NCBI RefSeq assembly: GCF_037975245.1
Contig: NC_092576.1
Location: forward strand, 30,358,611-30,422,610
DNA length: 64,000 nucleotides
Origin: Apostichopus japonicus
Taxonomy: Eukaryota; Echinodermata; Holothuroidea; Aspidochirotida; Stichopodidae
Reading direction: 5' to 3'
The position numbers and the translations under genes are program-made. Positions 22,061 to 32,297 of this stretch are shown here, piece after piece. The notes beneath the pieces are model-generated. The model made no database searches and had not been told where the DNA came from. It saw only the letters and a program-made list of their open reading frames with translations. Position 1 is the first letter of the stretch. Each line of letters starts with the position of its first letter.

Positions 22061-23020
22061 TTAAGAACGTTCCAGACATATTCTCTGTAGTCTGGGTAAT
22101 TTATCAGGAAGTTCGTTGGTTACCCCAAAGGGTGGCCCAAACGGTAACAACTTATTCTCTTTGACCATCGCCGAACACGAGGCTTCGAGGGGCCCAACGT
22201 TCATCACTTGATCCATAGAAGTCAAGTCTCCAGCTTGAACTTTCAGTAAAATCCCTTCCAACGGGTTCAACATTTGCTCGTAAGATACCTTTCTGTCGCC
22301 CCATTTGCGCTGAAACGTTTGGAAGGTGGTCTTGTCGACTTCTGCCTGTTTACAGATGACGTCTATAAAGTGACGTTCTTTCTCGGCGGTGACCTTTCGA
22401 GCATGCTCCATGCTCGCCCGTACGTCCTTCTTGAGTTGATCCACCAACAAGTCGTACGAGAGGCAGGCTCGGTCTGCGTCTTCCAGTTGGCCTCCGATCA
22501 CCGCCAGGCTCTGCTTCAGTCCTGCCAACGTCTCCTTCACCATCCGTTCACTATGCAGCCGTGCCTGTTCCAGGGCAGTGTCTTTGGCGATGATGCTGTG
22601 CAGCTCATCGCTGTGGTAATCCGTTACGCAGTTCAGACACAGGAACCGTTGACACCTCTCACAGTAGAATTCTGCCTGTAGTAGATGCGTACACTGTGGG
22701 ACGGGCGGTGCGGTCGCACGTTTCTTGTCACGGTCTGAGGCCGAGTCTTTGGACACTGGTCGCTTTCTTTTCTTGGACTCCAGTAAAGACTGAAGACTGA
22801 AGTTTGTCGGAAAGTCCTTAGCGTTCCTCGACTTTGGTAGGCTGATTTTGGTCCTACATAGAGGGCAATTGAATTTTCTATGTCTACTGGTGGATGCGAG
22901 GTCCCGCAAACACGGCTCTTGACAGAAAGAATGGCCGCAGGAAAGAACTTTGGGTGTTTTAAAGACATCTAGACAGACACTACAAGTGCTCTCTTCTGCA
23001 TCTTCGATGAACTCCGCCAT
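22061..23020 (-). CDS. Single-exon TRIM-like RING/B-box/coiled-coil protein
   Basis: A 319-aa uninterrupted - strand frame with a good start context (AACCATGG). The RING finger is at residues 13-55 (C13, C16, C28, H30, C33, C37, C52, C55). The C33-C37 gap is one residue longer than usual. A basic, serine-rich linker (KKRKRP near 83-88, a possible nuclear signal) leads to a B-box at 110-141 with the C/H pattern CTH...C-x2-C-x4-C-x2-C-x4-H-x4-H. A helical region at about 142-240 is predicted coiled coil. There is no SPRY, NHL or filamin domain and the protein ends soon after. RING proteins of this layout are usually E3 ubiquitin ligases. It stands alone, facing away from MASTL. Intronless short TRIMs are often lineage-expanded in invertebrate deuterostomes, and the target is unknown. 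Confidence 0.9.
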   Translation of the reverse strand: MAEFIEDAEESTCSVCLDVFKTPKVLSCGHSFCQEPCLRDLASTSRHRKFNCPLCRTKISLPKSRNAKDFPTNFSLQSLLESKKRKRPVSKDSASDRDKKRATAPPVPQCTHLLQAEFYCERCQRFLCLNCVTDYHSDELHSIIAKDTALEQARLHSERMVKETLAGLKQSLAVIGGQLEDADRACLSYDLLVDQLKKDVRASMEHARKVTAEKERHFIDVICKQAEVDKTTFQTFQRKWGDRKVSYEQMLNPLEGILLKVQAGDLTSMDQVMNVGPLEASCSAMVKENKLLPFGPPFGVTNELPDKLPRLQRICLERS

Positions 23021-23410
23021 GGTTAACTGGAGGGAAGGATAAGAAAAAGCATTGTGGAAGTTTGGCTTGGAACTAAAGCACCAAACAGGTCTGAATGGAA
23101 GGTTTTAAGGAGGTGTGTGGACCTTAGGTCAGTGAAACAGACTCACATGTGTATGGGTGTGTGTGGGCTTGGGGGGAGGTCCATCCAGCCATCACCCGGA
23201 ATTAAAATGTTGACATAGTTAATTGCCTAAATACGCCTCAGAATGTCTACACACAAGGTAATAACAATTATTACTGTGTGTGTGTGTATTTGGGGGGGGG
23301 TCCCCCTCGGCCATCAACCGGAAGAAAACTTGTGAAATGGTACAATCTGAGGCATATTTAGGTAATTAACTATGTCTACACGCAAGGTCATGCTAACAGC
23401 TATAACTGTC
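23021..23410. repeat. TRIM upstream region with duplicated and inverted G-rich segments
   Basis: Two GGGGGG(A/T)CC...GCCATCA(A/C)CCGG segments, at about 23170-23202 and 23292-23321, are direct copies. AATTGCCTAAATACGCCTCAGA (23221-23242) recurs inverted at about 23348-23370. This is the 5' flank of the TRIM gene, and I see no clear TATA box. Confidence 0.6.
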
Positions 23411-24830
23411 GGTTCTCTTGGATCGGCCCACACCTGGCCACTACGATGTTTAAACCTGACTTGCAAAAGTCCTTACCATAGCAGTACACAACCAGCTTAC
23501 TGGATTTACAAATGCTGTGACAACAACAACATGAGAGTTATATAACACTACCTTGTGATATCTATCCAAAGTATGTCAGACAATATATTTGTTGTACCCT
23601 TTGCTTACTATAAAGTGAAGGTCAAATTTGGATTAAATCTTCTTTTCTTGTTTTCGAAAAGCTCGGACCTTCATATTTGGATGCAATATTTTAATATAAT
23701 GGGAATTGTAACAAAACGAAACCAATATTGTAAGTACATAGCTATTGAGCACAAACATAATAAATGATTGATTAACAATGCTTCCATGTTCTGTATGTAG
23801 AACATTGATGGTTTATTTCAGCATCGTCTGGTGATGTGTCACACCACACAATTGCAAAGTGACAACCAAGGAAAAAGTTACCTTTATTTTGAAAAGTATG
23901 GGGTCATGTTCCAAATTTTGGTGTTTTGCTCAAATAAAGTTAATAAGAAACAGTCAAGGTTATATATAAAATGCACAGATCTGTTCATTTTCAGTCTGCT
24001 CCCTTCGCCCTCTCCCCCCCCCCCCCTGCCTTTAACCAACAAATTGTTACTTTTTCTGTCATTCACCACATTTTTGTATACAGTTTCAGAACCCTCTGTC
24101 AAGTTGTTTACCTTCCCCATTTCCACTCCAACTAACTGTAAAAACAGAATTCTTCCGTTATTTTGATTCACGTCCCACGGCGCCTCCAGAAAAAGCATTT
24201 ATAAAGTTGCCTAGGCCCTATACTACCCAACCACAACACCGACTCAAGCAAAACCTGTAGGCTTGTTGTGGAAGTGAGCAGTATTCTATATTTACTACTT
24301 ACAATATCTTTGGACAGATGTGCTTGTGTACGGAATCGACTGTAAATTTAAATGTCACCCATATTCTCTTACAGACACGACGGGGAAAAAACACACACAC
24401 TATTAACATGACCCCTTCCATGTTCCAAAATGCAAGTTTATGTAGCTCAAGTTCAGACTTACCTTGTCTCTTGTTATGGAATCAAGTCGTGTCCGAGTTG
24501 TAGCATGTATGATGTATGCTCTGCAAGCGCGATTGGTTCCAAACACGTCGTCGACACAGTTAAACTTCCCCTTTTGATTACAGTCGCATCGCAATGACTA
24601 CGGTATCCAAACAAGTTATTGAACCTTTTATATATCCTTACATTTAGTTTCAAGCTCAAGTCACCTCGTATTTCTACGACACATGACCGAAGACAAATCA
24701 TTGCATATTTCAACTTCTTTCCTAAACTGAATCGTTGTACTGTGACTTTCAATATTTACAAAAGCAATGATTAAACTTCTGTGGTTTACGGACTTATAAC
24801 ACTGCCAACTATTGAAGGCTAATACGATAG
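23411..24830. other. Intergenic, no gene recognised
   Basis: AT-rich DNA with a C13 tract near 24015. No supported coding region. Confidence 0.5.
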
Positions 24831-25106
24831 TACGGAAGCGCTGAAAGAACCTTTATTTATTTATGTTTTTCCTAACTTTAAAAGCCGTTCAATTCACACA
24901 ATATAAACGGTGCTTTTTACGTGACCCGCCATGCGGGATTCAATCTTTATAAAGTGTGAAGTTAACGTTTAAAGGCGTTACGTAACATTGTCAAAAGATT
25001 CATATAACGTTTATAAAGTTTGAATTTAACGTTTATACGGTACGCAATTTCACATTTATTAGAATGTGAAATAGACAACATAGTGTGCCATTTCAGTGCT
25101 TCCGTA
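24831..25106. mobile_element. TA-flanked MITE (276 bp)
   Basis: TACGGAAGCGCTGAAA at the left (24831-24846) and TTTCAGTGCTTCCGTA at the right (25091-25106) form 16-bp inverted repeats with one mismatch, bounded by TA. TA target sites suggest a Tc1/mariner-type MITE. The interior repeats AACGTTTA-type motifs and lacks coding capacity. Confidence 0.75.
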
Positions 25107-26316
25107 GTAAGTTCAGTGAACTTGTTACGTTGCGTGCGTAACTAACCAATTAATGGCTGCTTTCAGTTTTAAGGCCTGAGGTCGCGTGCTAGCTTTAATG
25201 TATCGTTCCACGAACGTCAATGACTGTTGATAAGCAATTGAGTTTTGTTTTCGCAATGGTGAACAGTAATCCTCAGATATCACGGTAACTGAATTACACT
25301 TACTACGGAGTTCCAAAAGGTCATTGTAGAAAGTCAAATCCTGCACGCATTATGAGTAACTCTATAGGAGAGATTGTCCTAATAAATTATAACTACAACA
25401 CCCCCCCCCCCCTCCCGGCTGATTTACAAAACGACCTGAAACTTTATAGGAGGCCAGAGGTGAAAGGGTGCTGCTGAGGTGGTATTGAAGCCAACTACCC
25501 ATATATGGGGGAGGGGGCTCCGACAGTAACAATTTTGAAATCAAATGGTACATACTGAGGTAAAGACTACAATGTAGGTTTTTCGAAGAACTTCCAAACG
25601 GAAGGAAAAATTAATAATAAATACATAATTTCCTCGACTGATTAAGGCTTGAACCTTTCTAGGAGGGCCAGGGTCGAATGAAGTATTTAAAAATGGAATG
25701 GATGGTTCCCTTGGGTCACTGAAGCCAACTCCTATGTATGGGTTTAGGGGTCTCCCCCTCTCACCCCTCGGGAAATCCAATAAGTATGGTGCGTCTGAGG
25801 ATATCCTAAGACTATAGGTTAGGTCTATATTGAAGTAGTCCTTAAACGCAATGATTTTATAATCAATACTTAGATTACTAAGTATTCTAATCAATACTGT
25901 GAGTTTGACCCAATCGCTTGAAGGAAATCAGGCCAATTAACCTTTCAAAGTCGCTCCACCACTGCTTTGGTCATTGCGTCATATGAATGCCTCGTTCAAC
26001 CACTTTCACAAAAGGTTTACATTTCTGTGTATATCGGATTTTTGAAAAGGATGTAATATTGATCATACAGGCTGGGTGAGAGAGCTAGTGAAGGATTGCC
26101 AAGAATATGAGGTCGCTGTTTCGAAAAAAATTAATATTGTAGTTGGAAGCGGCGCTATGTTTTGTCGGCATCGGACCGGTTTTTGGGTGGTTAAATATTT
26201 GCTACTTAATTTATATCCATAATGGAACGGGTTCCTAATCCGTGAAGGAGATATGCGGAGGTAATGTGTTCCTTTGTTCATAGAAATGCAATTCCCGTCG
26301 GATTTATATTTCAATA
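25107..26316. other. Non-coding, with a diverged ~230 bp tandem pair
   Basis: Segments near 25430-25560 and 25650-25800 share GGAGG(G)CCAG-, TGAAGCCAACT- and ATGTATGGGTTTAGGGG-like blocks in the same order, indicating an old tandem duplication. A C12 run lies at 25401-25413. No gene recognised. Confidence 0.5.
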
Positions 26317-26769
26317 TTGATATCTAACTATGGTCAAAAGGTTATATCATTGTCAGTCAAGTCAAGATACAAAGAGACTTGGGACATTTCTACTGTTCTA
26401 GTGTATTTGCGGTTACTATACCCTACGGATATGTTATCGCTTAAGCACTTGACCCTTAAGTTAATTATGCTCATTGCATTAGTTACAGCACAACGTTTGC
26501 AAACATTGAAAGCACTTGATATAAGTAATATGCATTTAAAAGAACATGAGGTTGTATTTGTAATACCCAATCTTCTTAAACAATCACGGCCAGGTAGAAG
26601 GCAATTGCAGGTTGTTTTACCTGCCTATAGGCATGATGTAAAACTAGATGTTTATCAATTACTGGTTCACTATATAAATGTAAGAAAACATATTAGAGGC
26701 AATGTAACAGTTTTTAAAGGCTGTCATGCTATAGAACACATTATATCAGGGAGGGCTGTAAGAATGTGA
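26317..26769 (+). pseudogene. DIRS-like tyrosine recombinase, N-terminal half
   Basis: The frame covers 150 codons. From about 26360 it matches the core-binding/catalytic N-half of DIRS/Ngaro-type tyrosine recombinases: KETWDISTVLVYL, then LTLKLIMLIALVTAQR with the first catalytic Arg in the T-x-Q-R motif, then QTLKALDI and a basic Q-S-R-P-G-R-R stretch. Homology stops near 26700 and the frame ends at 26767. The 3' half, with the His, Arg and Tyr residues, is absent on this strand but present in a separate copy on the opposite strand. No reverse transcriptase or RNase H was seen nearby. Confidence 0.75.
26521..26646 (+). repeat. Inverted repeat arm, recombinase copy A
   Basis: About 126 bp that reappear in reverse complement at 27423-27550 with about 93% identity. 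Confidence 0.85.
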
Positions 26770-27131
26770 GTAATCTTCATAATAAGTGGGAGGGCACGTA
26801 ATCCCTCCGTTTGTGTAATGTCAAACTTCATCCTATAGGGGTTCGTTCAATTTGGCGATTCTACCTCGCCATTCCGCTACACTACGGTCTTACGTGAGAC
26901 TTTAAAGCAGTGTTCAGAGTATGACAAAAAGACAAACACAGTAATTCAAGGTATACCAGCTGTATTGCTTAGTACTTCACAACTAAAACACTGTAGCCCT
27001 GCTTAGGGCACAAATAAGATGTACACTCTGTACTTTATTAAAATATATGAAACAGAAGTTACTTCCTTCTTTATCTGTTTCAAAGTTCAGTTATAATCAG
27101 CATACTACCTATGGAAATAGCAATACTGTAC
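26770..27131. other. Spacer between the two recombinase pieces
   Basis: No open frame of note. It separates two convergently arranged fragments of the same gene type. Confidence 0.5.
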
Positions 27132-27550
27132 TTATTTTAGAATAGAGTCAGCAAAACATGGGAGTCTTTTCAAAGGTTTATTATAAAACCTGGCAAAAGT
27201 ACCTTCTGATGCCCATCCAGCTGTTTTAAGTATAACCTCTATAGGTACATTTTTCCTTTCAGCAGCAGATACCGCTGCAGACCTTGTGCTATGTGCACTG
27301 TATTTCTTTACATCAATCCCATGCACTAGCCTGCATAACCTCCCGTAGCCAGCGGGATAAGGTATCTTTCGATGCAGGTCTGTGGGGCTTAGCAAATGTA
27401 ATATAAAGTTGTGTTACATTGCCTGTTTTACATAATGCCTGTAGGCAGATAAAACAACCTGCAATTGCCTTCTACCTGGCCGTGATTGTTTAAGAAGATT
27501 GGGTATTACAAATACAACCTCATGTTCTTTTAAATGCATATTACTTATAG
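27132..27550 (-). pseudogene. DIRS-like tyrosine recombinase, C-terminal half
   Basis: Read on the - strand from 27550, it starts with the same block as the + strand copy (SNMHLKEHEVVFVIPNLLKQ region). It then lacks about 30 codons present in a normal enzyme and continues to the catalytic end: HSTRSAA supplies the H-x-x-R box, LKTAGW is the usual helix, and FARFY carries the nucleophilic Tyr. There is an in-frame stop near 27410 and a frame change near 27320. The R/H-R/Y set is thus split between two opposite fragments, and neither is functional alone. Confidence 0.75.
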
Positions 27551-27789
27551 CAATCTGATTTGTCTGCGCCTGCCTAAAGTCGAGAACCGCTCATACTTTC
27601 TGCTCGGAGAAAATATAGGCTCAATTTTCATCCCTCGTAGTACCAAATCACACACTGGGGCCATCTGCCGGGACCTGCTGTCTCGGTGTGCTGCTGCAGG
27701 GTGTGTGTTGCGAGTCGCATGTATAGTGAGGAGTGGGACGTCAAGGTTGAAGTAGTGTATATGGTGCGTTGATAGTGATCCAGCGAGGG

Positions 27790-28345
27790 AAGGAAAGGAT
27801 TTTTTTTAATTCCCTCCCCCCCCCCAAGGATGGCAGATTTTTGTTCATCCCCCCAAAGGATGGTAGATTTTGTTAATTCCCCGCAATGATAGTAGATTTT
27901 CTGTTCGTTCCCCCAAGGAGGGTAGATTTTTGTTAATTCCCCCCCCCCCAAAGGATGGTACATTTTTGTTAATTCCCCCCCCCCCCCAAAGCATAGTAGA
28001 TTTTGTTCATTCCCCCAGGATGGTAGATTTTTGTTAATTCCCCCCCCCCCCCCAAGGATGGTAGAGTTTTTTTTTCATTCCCCAAGGATGATAGAATTTT
28101 GTTATTTCCCCCCAAGGATAGTAGATTTTTGTTAATTCCACCCCCCCCCCCAAAGGTTAGTAGATTTTTGGTTCATTCCCCTCCAAGGATGGTAGAATTT
28201 TATTAATTCCCCCCCCCCCCCCAAAGGATGGTACATTTTTTTAATTCCCCAAAGGATGGTAGATGTTTTATTAATTCCCCCCAAGGATGGTATTTTTTTT
28301 AATCCCCCCAAGGATGCTAGTTTCTTTCATGTCCCCCCCCCCCTT
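27790..28345. repeat. ~36-bp minisatellite with long C runs
   Basis: About 14 copies of AAGGATGGTAGATTTTTGTTAATTCCCC-type units in which the C run varies from 4 to 14 bases. The strand is markedly asymmetric, C-rich on +. Confidence 0.9.
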
Positions 28346-29240
28346 TCATAGGCCTATGTGTTTCCTTGCTTTCATCATTTTCCATTTAAAAAAAAATACA
28401 TATTGCAACACGTTATGTATGTTTGTATATAATATCATATAATAACATAATTTCATGTACCCTGTGTAGGCGAAAAGTGTGTAAACGAGCTTTCGATAAA
28501 TCTCTACGGAGACTGCGGGCTGACAGGTAGCATAAACAGTAGCATACATCAATTCAACATATCATTACCCCATCTAATATAAAATATCATGGAAGGCTCA
28601 CTCCACAGTACGAAAACTATCAAACCAGGGGGTCATGTCACGTGCTCGCAGGTGCTACTACCATATTATTGAACCCATTGTCAGTTCAAAATGTTACGCG
28701 TTCTGTAGATTGACGGTCAATTTGGGAATAATTGCTTAGGTTTAGTTGATATCGTTGATGAGATTCACCTTGATGACATTCTGACACTGTCAACTCACTG
28801 GCATTCGTACCATGTTAAGACCTATTTTTTTTAAACAATTCTTTTGTCCAGGAAATCATTTTTTATTGAGATGTTGTATTTACTACAAATATTGTTGTAT
28901 ATGACAGTTTCAAATAAATAAGAAGTTGCTAAACTTCTGAAAATTCCCGACTACATTTCCAACATGTTTTATAAAAGACGTATTCTGAAAACAAATATCG
29001 ATCTTTGACGGACTTTATTCAAGTTTAAAATGTAAACGATGGTGATGAGGTATTCTAGCAAATTTGATATCGTTGGGAAGGGATATGCGCATGCGTGCTG
29101 AATTTATATCGTTTTCAAATTGCTAGTTTAACCATAGTACACTTCGCGGAAAGTTTAAAACAATTGTCAAAAACGAACCTCAATCCTGTTTTTAACTTCA
29201 TAATCATCTAACATACACTGGCGTAACCATACTTATTCAT
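28346..29240. other. Non-coding, no gene recognised
   Basis: AT-rich sequence. No domain, repeat or splice signal that I can support. Confidence 0.5.
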
Positions 29241-29510
29241 TGAGGTGGGGGAGGGGTTGAGGGGAAAGAGTTCGAGTGGTGTGGGAGGGGGTCATTCGAG
29301 TGGTGTGGGAGGGGCATCGATTGATGTGGGAGGGGGTCAAGTTTTGCGTGCGTCCAGGGCCCTATTTCATAAAGATTACTTACGAATCTTCTTAAATAAT
29401 TCTTCGTAAGTCACTTAAGAAGTTTTAACAAGAAATATTTCGTATCTTACGAACGATTAATCTTCTTAAGTTACGAACGATTATTTAAGAATTTATTAAA
29501 AGTTCGTATC
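29240..29510. repeat. GTGTGGGAGGGGG repeats followed by CTTAAGA/TACGAA palindromic repeat
   Basis: 29244-29345 has tandem GTGTGGGAGGGG units. From GGGCCCTATTTCATAAAG (29357) onward, CTTAAGAAG, CTTACGAA and ACGAACGATTA motifs repeat in both orientations to about 29500. The GGGCCCTATTTCATAAAG start resembles a transposon terminus with subterminal repeats, but no matching right end was found. Confidence 0.6.
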
Positions 29511-29541
29511 TTTTATATCATTGAAAGAGACTGTACTGCAA

Positions 29542-29620
29542 AAAACTACGGTGTTAAAATCCTGGTGTCAACAAACCGGTGTTAAATTCGGTGTTACTTG
29601 TACACCGAAAAGAGTCAACG
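29542..29620. repeat. GGTGTTAAA motif cluster
   Basis: Four closely spaced GGTGT(T/C)AA(A) motifs and an inverted TACACC. The larger cluster at 34270-34580 carries the same motif. Confidence 0.55.
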
Positions 29621-29934
29621 AATATCACGCCACTCAAATAAACCAATCATTTTACAGTGTTATCCGACAATTTTTTTACGTCACCCGAAAACGCTTTCGG
29701 TATTGGTCTATAGTTGATGGTTAGATTAATATGCAAATAAGGCCCAACGTGAGTGCAGTGCGCGACGGTACATTTTAGTGTGGTTCATGTACATATTGTG
29801 TGCACGATCGACTGTACGTTGTACGTACAAACGTAAACGTACATACCTTACTATACCATTTCCGCGCCATATCGTGCGTTGACTGATATTTTGCGAAATT
29901 GAGGGTTTCGAAGCCCAAATCCAGTATTACAAGA

Positions 29935-30035
29935 TGCCCCTTATACGGCTATTCCGAAACGAAACAAAGAAAATCATAGTTTTTCGAGAGTATGGAGATT
30001 TAGTTGCAATCTATAAGTGTTTATTGTGCAAATGT
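29935..30035 (+). CDS. Candidate exon 1 of a SAMD3-like gene
   Basis: ATG near 29935 opens MPLIRLFRNETKKIIVFREY..., which reads like the first strand-turn-strand of a ubiquitin-like/CIDE-N fold. The next exon at 30667 supplies the remainder of such a domain. The donor is uncertain: a phase-1 donor is needed, and only weak GTTT sites in the right phase are present. The region upstream is relatively CpG-rich, as expected for a promoter. Confidence 0.3.
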
Positions 30036-30666
30036 TTGTTGTAATTGTAGCGTTATTGATCGAGAAAAGAACTTAATAGACAAGCCTAACAGTTGGTAGT
30101 TGGACAAAGCCCTACGTTAGGTTAGCCTAAGCCTAGGCGTGAAAACAGCTGGCGTTATGCCACTGAGTGTTGGGTCGATTAATCGGTTTTCAATATCGGT
30201 ATTGGACTATCGGCCTATATTTGACATGACACTCATTAGTGATTAAATATTGGTATCGATAAAATTTGCTCTAATTGCAGATGTTAAGCAGAAATTGAAT
30301 TTACCATAAAATACAACTCAAACAATTAAGTGCCTGTATGCATTGTAACAAAGTGTTGAATTATATACATTACTGTGGAAAGTACAGGCAATCACTATAA
30401 ATCAGATGTTTATAGGGAAAGTGAACCAAATTGTTTCAAATAAAATAAATTTGCACTTTGTTGATATTTCACAAATGTGTTCATGTGTTTGTTGTTTACT
30501 CTGATAAAAAGCTTTGAAGACAACCTGCATTTTCTGTATTAATACATGTTTTATAATTTATGTGGTAAAACTGTATGATGTGTTTTTGAATTGAGATGTG
30601 GAGGATAAAGTGGCTGTTATACTAATACATATTCTTACATCTTATTTCTTACCCCTTTATGTTTAG

Positions 30667-30813
30667 CCCAAAAGAAGTTTGCGATTGAAGACGAGGATCA
30701 AGTCATATTGGTAGATAGAACTGATGGCGCCGAGATAGATGAAGAAGTATTAGCACCATTACTTGAGGCTGAACCAAACAATGATATTATGGTATTGAGA
30801 AGAGGTGAAAAGG
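30667..30813 (+). CDS. SAMD3-like gene, exon 2 (ubiquitin/CIDE-N-like segment)
   Basis: Acceptor TTTATGTTTAG and donor AAGG|GTGTGAG, phases 1 to 1. It encodes KKFAIEDEDQVILVDRTDG, an acidic loop DGAEIDEEVLAPLL and MVLRRGE. This resembles the second half of a CIDE-N/ubiquitin-like domain, where a D-G-[ST]-x-[IV]-D segment is followed by a [VM]-L-x-x-G-E end. Proteins with this N-terminus and the downstream blocks are widely annotated as SAMD3-like, without known function. Confidence 0.5.
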
Positions 30814-31224
30814 GTGTGAGTACTTCTTCAATAGCACATATCTGGCCTAGCCGTTATTAAAGTTTTAATGTGGGCTAATTGTGTGGTTTAAAGTGAACAG
30901 GGATGTGCCTATTTGATTCTGAGTGCCATGTAAATTTGGATACAAACTACAGGTATTAAAAAAATGTTGCCGAAGTTAAAGTTACGGAGATGTATTATAC
31001 AGAGTTGAAACATGAAAAATAGTGCCGGGATGAATTTGGCTATTTTTACATAAGTGCTGGCTGTCAGTACACGGTACCGACCAGCATGTGCACATCCCTG
31101 AGTGAATCTGTATAGATGCCAAAGTACAGTCCACTATTATTGCCAAATTTTTTCAAAAAGTATCCTGAGAAACTTGAATCCATTGCATCAAATTGCTCTT
31201 AGATCTAAAGAATGATAACATAAT

Positions 31225-31345
31225 AGAAAGTGGCCACAATATAATATAAGGTACATTGCCTTGCCCAAGGACACAAATGCAGTGCCTTGCCAGGGCTCGA
31301 ACCTGTGATTCTGTTTTAGCCAACCGACCACCATGCTCCTCTAGT
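31225..31345 (-). mobile_element. tRNA-derived SINE head, minus strand
   Basis: The reverse strand reads TGGTGGTCGGTTGGC (A box) and then CAGGTTCGAGCCC (B box; + strand 31293-31306). TGTGTCCTTGGGCAAGGCA follows, which is the usual continuation of a SINE family common in marine deuterostomes. The 3' tail is lost in the flanking AT-rich DNA. Confidence 0.7.
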
Positions 31346-32107
31346 ACTCAAAATACTTCTTCTCTTAGAGATCATCCATGTTTCGATTCTAGTTGGTCGA
31401 AACGTTCCCACATAAGCTGAGAGTTTTTTCTCCATGTTGAGTCTTTAAGCGGAGGGAAAAAGATGCTAGATATTGGGCCACATAGCTAGAGGGCGGTAGT
31501 CTGTGAGAAAAGTAGCTAAGAAGAGTATTAAGCTAGATCGGTCGGAAATGGTAATAGCAGCTGTGACGGGGTAAATATAGTCCGCTCGTGAGTACCCAAA
31601 CCAGTAAATTTGGGGGAATTCCTGTGTCCTTCGATAGTAACTCTTGGATATTCCTAAATTTGGCTTGTAATGATCTGTTTTAGCAGGTCATATAGAATGT
31701 TAAGTGGGTTCATTGTCAGGAACCAATTAACGCCTTATTCCGATTCAACACTAGTAAAACCCTTATAAAGGCCAATCATTTAATAGTGGGCCATGAGAGA
31801 TGCTTACAAATTTGAGAAGTAAGGTCAATAAGGGGTCAATTGCAAAAATTGTATAAAACATAAAATAAAGCTCCACCCACCCCCATGAAAGTTGCAACAT
31901 AGGAGATAGCTGTCAAAACCGAGACTATGACCCAGATAGATGATGCCCATCCCCCACCCCTGCTTCTCACACTTTGCAATTCAGGTGAAAAAAAGTGGCC
32001 CATTAAGTAGATTACAAACCGGGCCCAATCTTCATGCCGATTGGTATATATCTATTTTATTGAGCCATCACAATAGAATGATTAAAAACATGTTTCTCCC
32101 TCATTAG
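31346..32107. other. Intron of the SAMD3-like gene, nothing recognised
   Basis: No repeat or coding region identified between the SINE and the next exon. Confidence 0.45.
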
Positions 32108-32297
32108 CTTCGCCTTCCCAAGGAACTGTACCCTGTCCTGCAGATAGTGATGCCGATACAGACTTGATTTCTGATGAGGACTGCCAAATGTTGATTTGCC
32201 CTCCTCCAGCGTTGGACTTCCTTTGAAAAGATTGAAAACTGGTCTAACAAAGACAAAATCTAACAATCCAACAGATGAAGCAGTTGAAGTTTATGTG
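32108..32297 (+). CDS. SAMD3-like gene, exon 3 (linker), with one frame break
   Basis: Acceptor CTCATTAG and donor TATGTG|GTATGT. In phase with exon 2 it reads SPSQGTVPCPADSDADTDL...CPPP and hits a stop. One base shift near 32220 continues as LPLKRLKTGLTKTKS...EAVEVYV to the donor. The shift may be a true lesion or a sequencing error. Acidic/proline linkers of this kind follow the ubiquitin-like domain in the family. Confidence 0.45.

Noticed and set aside
22274-22968. Frames of 135 and 111 codons overlapping the TRIM gene
   Set aside because: They are other-frame shadows of the complete RING/B-box frame at 22061-23020.
25541-25894. 117-codon minus-strand frame
   Set aside because: It coincides with a diverged tandem repeat pair and shows no recognisable domain.
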